NCBI GenBank assembly: GCA_029194675.1
Contig: JARFXP010000003.1
Span: 62,001 to 126,000 of the forward strand
Source: Nitrospira sp.
GTDB taxonomy: Bacteria > Nitrospirota > Nitrospiria > Nitrospirales > Nitrospiraceae
DNA length: 64,000 nucleotides
Direction: 5' to 3'
The notes beneath the pieces were generated by a model. It worked only from the letters and a program-made list of their open reading frames with translations, was not told where the DNA came from and did not search any database. Each line of letters opens with the position of its first letter. Position 1 is the first letter of the stretch. Made by a program: the position numbers and the translations under genes. Shown in pieces: positions 9,010 through 15,580 of the stretch.

Positions 9010-9648
9010 TCAATTCATTCCTCCCAGGTGCCCATCTCGTCGGGCATCCATGACGAATTGAGCGGTGGTTGATTTCACAGCGTCTTCAAGGCTGTAGGTG
9101 AAGACGTTCATCCAGGAGAAGGGGAGTAGTCCAGCCCAATAAAGCTGTCTCGCCGTCATGTCGTAGGTGTACGTCTTGGTAAGCATCTCCCGATGAGTGA
9201 CGCGGTAGGAAAATTCCCAGCCGCCTTCGTTAATGTAACAGGGAATGACAAAGGACGTCATTGATGAGAGGTGTCCGAGAATCTCGCCGTACCAATGCCA
9301 CGGATACGGTTTTTCCCGCACCGTGATCACGACTTCCGTCCTAGGCCATGTCGTGGAGACGAGATCGCTGCTACAGCCTGCGGCATGTTCCAGCGCGGCT
9401 TGCAGGGCATCAGCGATACCCGGCGGGGAGAACACGCCACTATAGGTCCACTGGTACGTTCCTCCCCATGTCGACGCATCACTCCCTCCCTCACTGAGAC
9501 CATAGGAAAACTGAATCGTCAGATGACACGGAGCAGGCGTGGTAGAACTCGTGGGAAGAGAATTGGCAATGGGGAAGTCACGATACGTCACGAGACAACC
9601 TGAGAGGGGAATGAGGAGTATCAGAACGATGAGGCCGCGCCTTGTCAT
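9010..9648 (-). CDS. Hypothetical lipoprotein
   Basis: The start at ATG 9648 gives MTRRGLIVLILLIPLSGC, a textbook lipoprotein signal with lipobox LSGC, so the mature protein would begin at Cys 18. A GTG at 9669 is an alternative start. About 212 residues. The mature part contains GTYQWTYSG and RTEVVITVREKPYPWHWYGEILG, and near the C-terminus a hydrophobic WAGLLPFSWMNVFTYS. I recognise no domain. It lies inside the tRNA-Leu island, transcribed opposite to its small neighbours. Confidence 0.65.
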   Translation of the reverse strand: MTRRGLIVLILLIPLSGCLVTYRDFPIANSLPTSSTTPAPCHLTIQFSYGLSEGGSDASTWGGTYQWTYSGVFSPPGIADALQAALEHAAGCSSDLVSTTWPRTEVVITVREKPYPWHWYGEILGHLSSMTSFVIPCYINEGGWEFSYRVTHREMLTKTYTYDMTARQLYWAGLLPFSWMNVFTYSLEDAVKSTTAQFVMDARRDGHLGGMN

Positions 9649-9804
9649 AGCGTCTGTCCGTTTCGTCACTCTCTCGGAACGGCGTCTACGGCGATAGAGA
9701 AGAGGGCCGTGACGAGGTGCTTCTGTATTGAACCACCTTGAAGATCCTAACGGATCCTGAGTGGAGGGTCCACGAGGAAATAAGGGAGCGGGGACAGGAG
9801 ATCT

Positions 9805-10137
9805 ATGAGTCGGAATTGGAAAGCCGGGACAGAGGGCCGGGGATCGGAGTCCTGCAATCATTGGTCGTCCATGCCCTCGTTAGCCGAACAGCATCAACGA
9901 ATGGAATCATTCACGGCATCCTTTCCGGTGCTGCGGCTGTTGACGTCGTTGAAGATGTCCTATGAAGCTGCCAAGAAACGAGCGAAGCCCTATAACAGGA
10001 TTGTCGGGGGGCTAGCGGAGATGCGACGGGACACGGTGGAGTTTGTGCAAAGGGCAATAGCCGATAACCGGCGAGCCTCCGTGATCGTGAACAATCGATA
10101 TGAGGGGATTCCTTGTTAACGATTCAGGCCTGAAGAA
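9805..10137 (+). pseudogene. Remnant of a DUF72 (YecE-like) gene, 3' part
   Basis: The segment ending RRASVIVNNRYEG resembles the C-terminal end of DUF72 proteins, where VNNR-EGNAPLTIQ is conserved. Directly after it the frame breaks: LLTIQA appears in another frame before a stop. The upstream part shows YEAAKKRAKPYNRIVGGLAEMRRDTVEF, also in keeping with the family's last helices. The catalytic-barrel N-terminal part is missing. This is therefore read as a truncated, frameshifted remnant. The family assignment is from memory of the motif and is moderately sure. Confidence 0.45.
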
Positions 10138-10206
10138 TGTGCTGCAAGGCGGAGAGCAGTGACCACTTGTCGACCTTCAGCGTGTGTCTGTCCCGCCGCA
10201 GGAAAA

Positions 10207-10530
10207 CTACGAAAGATTTTTCTCTTCGACGGTGATGTCCCTATACTTCGAAATCTGAATTCGCTTCCCGGGATTCTGATGGACTTTCTTAATGACCTTG
10301 TCTTCTACGAATCGCCGCAACTCCTCGATGGAAATGTGACCGGCTAGAAACTCCTCGTTCATGACAAGGTGCCAGGACACCTTGCCGATGTCACTGCTAA
10401 AGATAAATGTCGGTCTCATATTCTGACTGAACTTCACGTCTACAAATTGCTTTTCGAGACATTCCCGTATGGTCCGAATTGTGACCGGATCAATTCCACC
10501 GTTACCACTGTCCATGGATTTTGCCATCAC
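10207..10530 (-). CDS. Hypothetical island protein (107 aa)
   Basis: Starts MMAKSMDSGNGGIDPVTIRTI; the second Met (10527) is equally possible. The protein mixes predicted helix (IRECLEKQFV, SIEELRRFVEDKVIKKV) and strand (RPTFIFSSDIGKVSWHLVM) and has no membrane segment. No family recognised. The size, soluble character and island location would fit an accessory or regulatory protein, but nothing specific supports a function. Confidence 0.5.
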   Translation of the reverse strand: MMAKSMDSGNGGIDPVTIRTIRECLEKQFVDVKFSQNMRPTFIFSSDIGKVSWHLVMNEEFLAGHISIEELRRFVEDKVIKKVHQNPGKRIQISKYRDITVEEKNLS

Positions 10531-10615
10531 TTATCCAGATAATTGTTCTGACCAAAATGCTGACGCGGCCACTTGCGCAGGGAGGGCTCCTCATACTGTG
10601 TGGGGCGAGCTCCGA

Positions 10616-10885
10616 TTACTTCCCCTTCGGCAGCTGTCCCTTCTTTTCCAGTTCCGCCCAGTGCGCCTCGACCAGTTGGACTATATAGGCCTTAACCGAA
10701 AGGCATTCAAGCGCCGCCCCAATCTTAGCTTTAACGACTGCATCGCGAGGCAGTCTCTCTCTGGTCCGACTCAGCTCAATCTGCCGCCCAATGTAACACC
10801 CCAATAACACCAGGCGGAAGACCCCATCCGAGGTTGCGTCATATACCGCTACCGCCCGCCATATAGAGCCCTCCACGACTAGCAT
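10616..10885 (-). CDS. Hypothetical small basic protein, relative of the island-end repeat
   Basis: 89 residues. The C-terminal half, AKIGAALECLSVKAYIVQLVEA followed by HWAELEKKGQLPKGK, reads like a compact helical, ribbon-helix-helix-sized domain. The middle block FRLVLLGCYIGRQIELSRTR is nearly repeated in decayed form on the minus strand at 7900-7970. The start is uncertain: ATG 10885 lacks a clear ribosome site, and the conserved part begins later. The same block recurring at element ends suggests a gene carried by this island family. Confidence 0.4.
   Translation of the reverse strand: MLVVEGSIWRAVAVYDATSDGVFRLVLLGCYIGRQIELSRTRERLPRDAVVKAKIGAALECLSVKAYIVQLVEAHWAELEKKGQLPKGK
10754..10826 (+). 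repeat. Element-end repeat, copy B
   Basis: Shares ctctctggtccgactcag and, shortly after, a taacaccccaataacacc block with copy A at 7895. Unlike copies A and C it has no att-like sequence next to it and overlaps an apparently open reading frame on the minus strand (10616-10885). Confidence 0.5.
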
Positions 10886-11110
10886 GATCTGTCCACGATA
10901 TGGCAGCGGGCCAGTAAGCCTCCAGCCTGGGCATGGTTACAGTATGACGAGCTAAGGTCAAGATGGTAGAACTGAGGAGGGAATGGACCGAGTATACTTC
11001 TAGGTTTGTCCGTTGATCCTTGTGGGTGGAGTTTCCTACAATACCGGCCACTGCCACTCATTACCTAGTGTATTAGCACATGAGCAAATTGAGCTTGGAC
11101 GTTGAAGAAC
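10886..11110. other. Short intergenic stretch, nothing recognised
   Basis: About 220 bp between a minus-strand and a plus-strand gene. No tRNA, repeat or protein-like frame seen. The base composition becomes more AT-rich here and stays so through the next gene. Confidence 0.3.
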
Positions 11111-11788
11111 ATGGGTAGTCCCAAGGACCGAGTACTCCTAAGAACACAGAGGAATTACTTGTTCACCCGGCTACAAGAACGGAGCTTCTCCCCATCCGAT
11201 TTTGAGCTTACGGAGAAGTCGAACGATGCTTGTCTGCGCCATCGTTCAACAGACTACTTCTTTATCATTGAAATCAATTATAGCGGAGAGTACTCAGCGT
11301 CCTTCTCGCCTGGTGAAAATATAATCAAAGAAGTCAGACCAAGCCTTAACTGGATGGGGGTTGAAATCCACTTCACGAGATGGATGGACAATCTTAAGGA
11401 GGAAATTGAGGCACTGGACTTATGGGCAGCTATTTCAAGTGATACCCAACTAATAAAATCTGCCTCCGATCAGGACAACCGACCGTTCACACCCGACGAA
11501 CAGATTCAGTTTAAGAAGGCTCTTAACGAGATCAAAGCCTATCTCATCAAGAGCCACAGCCTCACTGGTGCTAGGCTCGAAACTATTGAAGGTCGATTGA
11601 GCTACCTGGAAGAAGCTGTCACACGAATGGGACGAAAGGATGCCATTCACATTGCCATAGGTGTGCTTGCGAATATCGCCACTGGACTAGCACTAGATGC
11701 TAGCAGTACCCGTGAGCTTTTTCAGTTCGCAGGACAAATCTTCAAACAGCTTCTTGGAACAGTGCTGTATTTGGCCGGACCACATTGA
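11111..11788 (+). CDS. Hypothetical island protein with C-terminal hydrophobic segment
   Basis: 225 residues from ATG 11111; a TTG at 11102 is an alternative. The N-terminal ~110 residues are mixed alpha/beta with aromatic strands (DYFFIIEINYSGEYSASFSP). A helical middle (FKKALNEIKAYLIKSHSL, GARLETIEGRLSYLEEAV) looks coiled-coil-like. The end is hydrophobic (IHIAIGVLANIATGLAL, GQIFKQLLGTVLYLAG), suggesting one or two membrane helices. It is AT-richer than the flanking chromosome, consistent with transfer. No family recognised. Confidence 0.65.
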   Translation: MGSPKDRVLLRTQRNYLFTRLQERSFSPSDFELTEKSNDACLRHRSTDYFFIIEINYSGEYSASFSPGENIIKEVRPSLNWMGVEIHFTRWMDNLKEEIEALDLWAAISSDTQLIKSASDQDNRPFTPDEQIQFKKALNEIKAYLIKSHSLTGARLETIEGRLSYLEEAVTRMGRKDAIHIAIGVLANIATGLALDASSTRELFQFAGQIFKQLLGTVLYLAGPH

Positions 11789-11799
11789 AAGTATCTTCC

Positions 11800-11962
11800 A
11801 TGACCACCACGCCACACCAACAACCTTTACACTCGCTGATTACGTTGAACTCCATCATCTATTTTCTGATGGTGATATCACGAAATCAACAAAGGCAGAA
11901 CTGGAACGTTTTGCCGTCATGCCATCTCGCCCAGACGCACACGTTAAGTTTGGTTGGACTAG
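11800..11962 (+). pseudogene. Possible small gene broken by the IS5-type insertion
   Basis: Downstream of the preceding gene, one frame reads FTLADYVELHHLF and ITKSTKAELERFAVMPSRPD before the IS junction. An ATG at 11800 is in a different frame, so a frameshift would be needed. Joining across the IS (removing one CTAG copy) keeps this frame open for about 30 more codons. However, the opposite strand there better fits a recombinase remnant, so this is a weak call. Confidence 0.2.
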
Positions 11963-11971
11963 GGCGTGTCA

Positions 11972-12394
11972 TCAATTAAGCCATGTCATCGAAGCAGCGA
12001 GATAGATGGCACCGAGGAAATTGGCGGCGCGTTTATCATAGCGGGTGGCGATGGCACGGAATTGCTTGAGTCTCGCGAAAAAGTTCTCGATCAGATGGCG
12101 GGCTCGGGAGAGGTCTTGATCGTATTCACGTGGGGTTGTTCTGTTGGATTTGGGTGGGATGACGATGGTCTTCCCTGCTTTTCGCAGCGGTTCAATCACC
12201 CGTTCATCGGCATCGAAGGCTTTATCGGCGATGACGGTATCCGCCTCAATGCCGGGTAGCAAGACATCGGCGCCCTCCAGATCATGCGCCTGTCCTGGGG
12301 TGAGATGAAACCCGGTCGGATTACCCAGCGCGTCACAGGTGGCGTGGATTTTCGTGGTCAGGCCCCCCTTGCTGCGTCCGATGGCTTCCTGCAC
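11972..12394 (-). CDS. IS5-family transposase, second frame (orfB, DDE domain)
   Basis: 140 codons overlapping the end of orfA in another frame. It begins near IGRSKGGLTTKIHATCDALG, then VIADKAFDADERV gives the second catalytic Asp, and RARHLIENFFARLKQFRAIA gives the catalytic Glu with its Y/F-R-K-like helix. It ends just inside the left terminal repeat. It is probably expressed only as a frameshift fusion with orfA. Confidence 0.85.
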   Translation of the reverse strand: MQEAIGRSKGGLTTKIHATCDALGNPTGFHLTPGQAHDLEGADVLLPGIEADTVIADKAFDADERVIEPLRKAGKTIVIPPKSNRTTPREYDQDLSRARHLIENFFARLKQFRAIATRYDKRAANFLGAIYLAASMTWLN

Positions 12395-12732
12395 TTGGTG
12401 CCCCCTTTTGCCCCAGCGCTGTGCTGGTGGGCACGGACGATGGTGGAATCGATCATCGCGTATTCATTGTCGAGATCCTCGGCCAGACGCGCAAACACCC
12501 GTTGCCAGACGCCGCGTCGACTCCAGCGCGTATGGCGCGTGTGGATCACTCGGAAATCTCCGAACCGCTCCGGCAGATCCCGCCACGGGATTCCCGCGCG
12601 ATACCGGAACAACACCGCTTCCACAAATAGCCGGTTGTCCTGCGCGGTCACCCCCACCGTGCCTTCACGCCCAGGCAACAGGGTTTCAATCTTCTCCCAC
12701 TGGTCATCCCGCAACCCGTACCGTCTCACCAT
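12358..12732 (-). CDS. IS5-family transposase, first frame (orfA)
   Basis: The start at ATG 12732 is chosen for AGGAGGGG about 8 nt upstream and gives MVRRYGLRDDQWEKIETLLPG, the usual start of IS427-group transposases (DUF4096-type N-terminal domain). DSTIVRAHQHSAGAKGG near the end carries the first catalytic Asp. The frame ends 36 bp inside the second frame, so a -1 ribosomal shift in this overlap probably makes the full DDE protein, as is usual in this group. Confidence 0.85.
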   Translation of the reverse strand: MVRRYGLRDDQWEKIETLLPGREGTVGVTAQDNRLFVEAVLFRYRAGIPWRDLPERFGDFRVIHTRHTRWSRRGVWQRVFARLAEDLDNEYAMIDSTIVRAHQHSAGAKGGTKCRKPSDAARGA

Positions 12733-12820
12733 CCGCAGGCCCCTCCTTCGGCCTGGGACGGAGTGAATCACACCACGATGGCTTTGTGAACCTAGAAAAT
12801 TAATTGATGACACGCCCTAG

Positions 12821-13469
12821 TTTTCCTCAGGTGTGTGAAACCGTCCGAACGCTTCTGATGGTCCGCTTGAGGTTTGGGCACATGGGGAGAAGGAACACCG
12901 GGTAAGTCCGCTGTCGCTCGGGGCAGCTCCGTGTACAGTCCCTCCCATCGATCCATTCGATCCTGGCGTAGTTCTGCTTGACTCTCAGTAATCTCCTACA
13001 CAGTCGGCCATACTCGGCTGAATCGTGATCGAGAAGTGGGAGACCAGCTGACTTTAGTAACTCATCTGCTTCCTTCTCAATTCGGCTAAAGTCATTCGAA
13101 AGTAAGTTATCTGCCGCGTCTTCTAGTTGATCGTGAAGGACAAGAAAGACTCCTACGTTGGTCATCTGAGATGGGACGCAAGCTTGCACGATAGTCCTCT
13201 GCCTCTTCAAGAGGCGTATCCAGCCAGCGAGCTATGAGGCAATCAATTTGTTCTGGGGTCATCGAATGTCCATGTCTTTTGAGCGTGAGGAAGACCCGCT
13301 TCGCTTGACTTTCCAACAGGTGAGCACGCCAACGAGCCTCTTCTTTGTTAAGAGTCTTGAGGCTTCTCAAGACCTCTGCACGACCATGGAAGAATGGCCG
13401 AAGAGCCTTCGGAATCCAGATGCGATGATAGAGGGATTTGCGTTTGCGAGAAAGAAAAACAGTAAACAT
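12821..13469 (-). pseudogene. Tyrosine recombinase, N-terminal part, frameshifted
   Basis: A strong AAGGAGG precedes ATG 13469. The first ~95 codons (YHRIWIPKALRPFFHGRAEV, RSLKTLNKEEARWRAHLLES) match the DUF6538-type N-terminus of phage/island integrases. The match then moves to a second frame (IEKEADELLKSAGLPLLDHD, RLCRRLLRVKQNYARIEW), and then to a third frame (DRWEGLYTELPRATADLPG) that runs to the IS5-type insertion. Two frameshifts plus the insertion make it non-functional. No catalytic domain follows on the far side of the IS. Confidence 0.65.
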
Positions 13470-13554
13470 GGCTGCCTCCTTGGACTGTAGATTTGGCTAC
13501 AGTTCTCAAGAAGGCTGTCTGTGAATCGGCTCTGGTGGGCGATCAGGGGATGGT

Positions 13555-13573
13555 TGGTGCCGAAGCCTGGATT
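13555..13573 (+). repeat. Internal att-like repeat
   Basis: TGGTGCCGAAGCCTGGATT matches the tRNA-Leu 3' end with one mismatch (T for G). It lies just upstream of the N-terminal recombinase remnant and is followed by element-end sequence like that after the left att repeat. It probably marks the junction of two tandem elements. Confidence 0.65.
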
Positions 13574-13701
13574 ATATCAGGGAGGGTTGCCGAAGTTATT
13601 GATAATATCGGCAATCCTCTCAATCCCCTCAGCAGCAGCTCGGCTCATTTGTTTCTCTTTGTCTGTCTTTGTTGCTCTCTCCATCGATCTGTCGATAAAA
13701 C

Positions 13702-13735
13702 TAACACCCTAATAACACCTGGCGGAGCCCCCCGG
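13702..13735 (+). repeat. Element-end repeat, copy C
   Basis: taacaccctaataacacctg and the following ggcggagccccccgg match copy A at ~7935-7967 almost base for base. Further similarity continues downstream (both copies reach ctctag and catagcc). It sits ~150 bp inside the internal att-like repeat, as copy A does inside the left one. Confidence 0.55.
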
Positions 13736-13994
13736 GCCTTTGTCGGTTGGCGGGGCGCCTCTTGGAGTCCTCTAGGACATAGCCATTCATCCATAGCGTT
13801 ACTGTTCCCAGACAGGAGTGATCTCCAAAACGCAAATGAAGCCCCCTAGTACGGCTTGCGTGCAGTTCGTCCCCTGTGGTACTGCTCCTTCCGACCTGTG
13901 AAGTCTCCAAGGTAATCCCATAAGGGGGAATAGTGAAGCGATTGTGCGAATGCCGCTCGATGGGTGGTGGCGGATCTTACGCCGGGAGGTCTGA

Positions 13995-14087
13995 ATGCTA
14001 GTCGAATGGATTTATCCTGTAATGATCCTCCTGGCTATTTCCATCATTATGATGATGGGGACGCTATTCATAACCCCCCATGTTTAA
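13995..14087 (+). CDS. 30-residue single-pass membrane protein
   Basis: ATG at 13995 with GGGAGG 6 nt upstream opens a 30-codon frame. Nearly all of it is one hydrophobic helix (MLVEWIYPVMILLAISIIMM, then MGTLFITPHV). The 3' end overlaps the end of the broken recombinase on the other strand. The ribosome site and the clean helix support translation; no family is known to me. Small membrane proteins of this kind are often toxins or regulators, but nothing here shows which. Confidence 0.4.
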   Translation: MLVEWIYPVMILLAISIIMMMGTLFITPHV

Positions 14088-14666
14088 TTTTTTCATTGCT
14101 TCGCCTTGCGCCGCGAGGTCGAAATGCGCGTATTCTGGCGTCGTTTGGACTTGGCTATGGCCCGCGAGTTTTTGCACGGCGAATAGCGGCACCCCGTTTT
14201 TCAGCGCATCCGTAATTCCACTATGTCTGAATCTGTGGCTGCTCAGTCTTATCCCCGCGCGGACGCCAATGTTGTCCAGCCGGTGGGCTAGTGCGTCCTT
14301 TGTCATTTGCTTCCCGTCCGGTCCAGGGAAGACATGCTCGCTTTCTCCCGCACAGTGCTTTGCGGACGCTAGGGTTTTGGTCAGCACGGGTGTTACTCGC
14401 AGGATCTTTTTTCGCTGCTCCTTCGGCTGTCTAAATTCCAATGTCCCCGCTTGGTAGTCCACGTCTGACCACTCTAGCCCCCGGAGTTCGGACGCCCGGC
14501 GGACTGTCGCTCTCGTCAAGGGTTTAGTGTGCCGGCACCGAGAAATAGCTAGGGCAAAATGGGCAGTCGGGATACCATGGTATGCGGCGCTAGACCAGGA
14601 TAATACAGCTATTCTGGGCGTGCGTCCGGGGTGCAGCGGGCCCACTACGCCGTGGCTTGTACCCAA
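14064..14666 (-). pseudogene. Tyrosine recombinase, catalytic C-terminal part
   Basis: RASELRGLEWSDVDYQAGTL carries the first catalytic Arg. SSHRFRHSGITDALKNGVPL gives the H-x-x-R box, LAGHSQVQTTPEYAHFD gives the His and the nucleophilic Tyr. The segment before RASELRG has lost similarity and no core-binding domain precedes it, so the gene is 5'-truncated or frameshifted. It lies between the internal att copy and tRNA-Leu, as expected for the integrase of the inner element. Confidence 0.75.
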
Positions 14667-14738
14667 CGAACGCGGGGGCGTTACGCTGATGTTCCCAGAG
14701 GACTACTAGTAAACTTCTAAAGACGAATAGGAGGCCCT

Positions 14739-14936
14739 ATGGCGTTTGACGCCGCATTCCGTGCCCGGTTTATGGCAGGCCAAGCCGACGAGGCGGAGAT
14801 CCTCGAAGCTATAGCCGACGGACTACGGACCGGCATGGTCTGGTCCGCCAGAGGGTACTATAGGCGCCTGGCGCAGACGATGATAGATGGCGGATGGGTC
14901 ACAGCACGCGGGGACATCATCCGCCGGAGGAGTTAA
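14739..14936 (+). CDS. Small hypothetical protein (65 aa)
   Basis: ATG 14739 is preceded by AGGAGG at good spacing. The protein is soluble and helical (MAFDAAFRARFMAGQADEAE, ILEAIADGLRTGMVW, YYRRLAQTMIDGGWV). It is followed within 16 bp by another small gene, so the two probably form a short operon near the right end of the island. No known family. The size and position fit phage-type accessory genes. Confidence 0.55.
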   Translation: MAFDAAFRARFMAGQADEAEILEAIADGLRTGMVWSARGYYRRLAQTMIDGGWVTARGDIIRRRS

Positions 14937-14952
14937 CCATAAGGAGTTAGTG

Positions 14953-15150
14953 ATGTCTGATTTTAACCACAAAGATGAGCGGATCTATAAGATGTATCCC
15001 CGTGGTTTGAGCATTGCGCAAATAGCACGAAAAATCGGTACGCCCGATAATACCCTAAGTGTTCTAGTTGGATTGCAGCGAAAGGGGGTAACACATGCCC
15101 GATCAAACATACCATTAGGCGTCCTGATTTCGGTGCTAACGATTTGCTAA
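14953..15150 (+). CDS. Small helix-turn-helix-like protein (65 aa)
   Basis: ATG 14953 has AAGGAG 7 nt upstream. RIYKMYPRGLSIAQIARKIG followed by TPDNTLSVLVGLQRKGV looks like a homeodomain-like/resolvase-type helix-turn-helix, so DNA binding is likely. The tail is hydrophobic. It could be a regulator or excision factor of the inner element (inference from its place next to the att site). Exact family not recognised. Confidence 0.5.
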   Translation: MSDFNHKDERIYKMYPRGLSIAQIARKIGTPDNTLSVLVGLQRKGVTHARSNIPLGVLISVLTIC

Positions 15151-15288
15151 CGATCTGTGTCGAAAACGGCGACAAATGACCCGTTCCAGTAAGAACTACA
15201 CCAAACTCCACGAATCGGGGAGGGTATACCTTAACTGGCGTATCTCCCATTTTTATTGCCTTTTTTCGTGTTTTCAGTGGGTTAGGGG

Positions 15289-15375
15289 TGGTGCCGAAGC
15301 CGGGATTTGAACCCGGACACCCGTGAGGGCGCTAGACCCTGAATCTAGTGCGTCTGCCAGTTCCGCCACTTCGGC
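15289..15375 (-). tRNA. tRNA-Leu (anticodon CAG)
   Basis: 87 nt with encoded CCA. Acceptor stem GCCGAAG pairs with CTTCGGC. The anticodon stem CTAGA/TCTAG encloses loop TTCAGGG with anticodon CAG. The long variable arm typical of tRNA-Leu and the GGTTCAAATCC T-arm are present. Its 3' end is the integration site of the island to its left. Confidence 0.95.
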
Positions 15376-15381
15376 CTCAGG

Positions 15382-15502
15382 GGATGTTGAAAAAGACCGT
15401 CAGCTTCATTCTCGTTTCGCTCAAGGTCTCGACGTACCGGCGAAGGGTACGACTCAACCTTTCGCTCACTGCGGCCTCGTTCAAGACCATTTTTGAGCGT
15501 GC
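15382..15502 (+). repeat. 121-bp palindromic intergenic repeat, copy 1
   Basis: Begins GGATGTTGAAAAAGACC and ends with the near-complement (GACCATTTTTGAGCG...), enclosing cgtaccggcgaagggtacg, itself a hairpin. It matches in layout and much of its sequence the element between gyrB and gyrA (27916-28036, opposite orientation). Both copies are about 121 bp. It looks like a MITE- or REP-type non-coding repeat. Confidence 0.65.
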
Positions 15503-15580
15503 CAAGACGTCGGCCTCTAAAGGAGTCGGATTATGCTGAATTCTCGTTACCCACGTCAAGCAAGTGTCAGGGGCTGCTGC

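Larger units (their letters stand above)
11963..12816 (-). mobile_element. IS5-family (IS427-like) insertion sequence
   Basis: 854 bp with perfect 17-bp terminal inverted repeats (GGCGTGTCATCAATTAA at 11963-11979 and its complement at 12800-12816). CTAG lies on both sides (11959-11962 and 12817-12820) as a target duplication. Two overlapping minus-strand frames encode the transposase. The element looks intact and recent relative to its surroundings. Confidence 0.9.
7774..15306. mobile_element. Decayed genomic island integrated at tRNA-Leu(CAG)
   Basis: The last 18 bp of tRNA-Leu (15289-15306 on the plus strand) are repeated exactly at 7774-7791. This is the arrangement left by a tyrosine recombinase using a tRNA 3' end as attB. 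A third, slightly diverged copy lies at 13555-13573, so at least two related elements seem to have landed in tandem. Contents: two truncated or frameshifted recombinases, an IS5-type element, small lipoprotein-like and unknown genes, and a DUF72 remnant. None of the recombinases looks functional, so the island is probably immobile. Confidence 0.75.

Noticed and set aside
7774-15306. Active prophage or integrative element
   Set aside because: No structural, replication or transfer genes, and both recombinases are broken.
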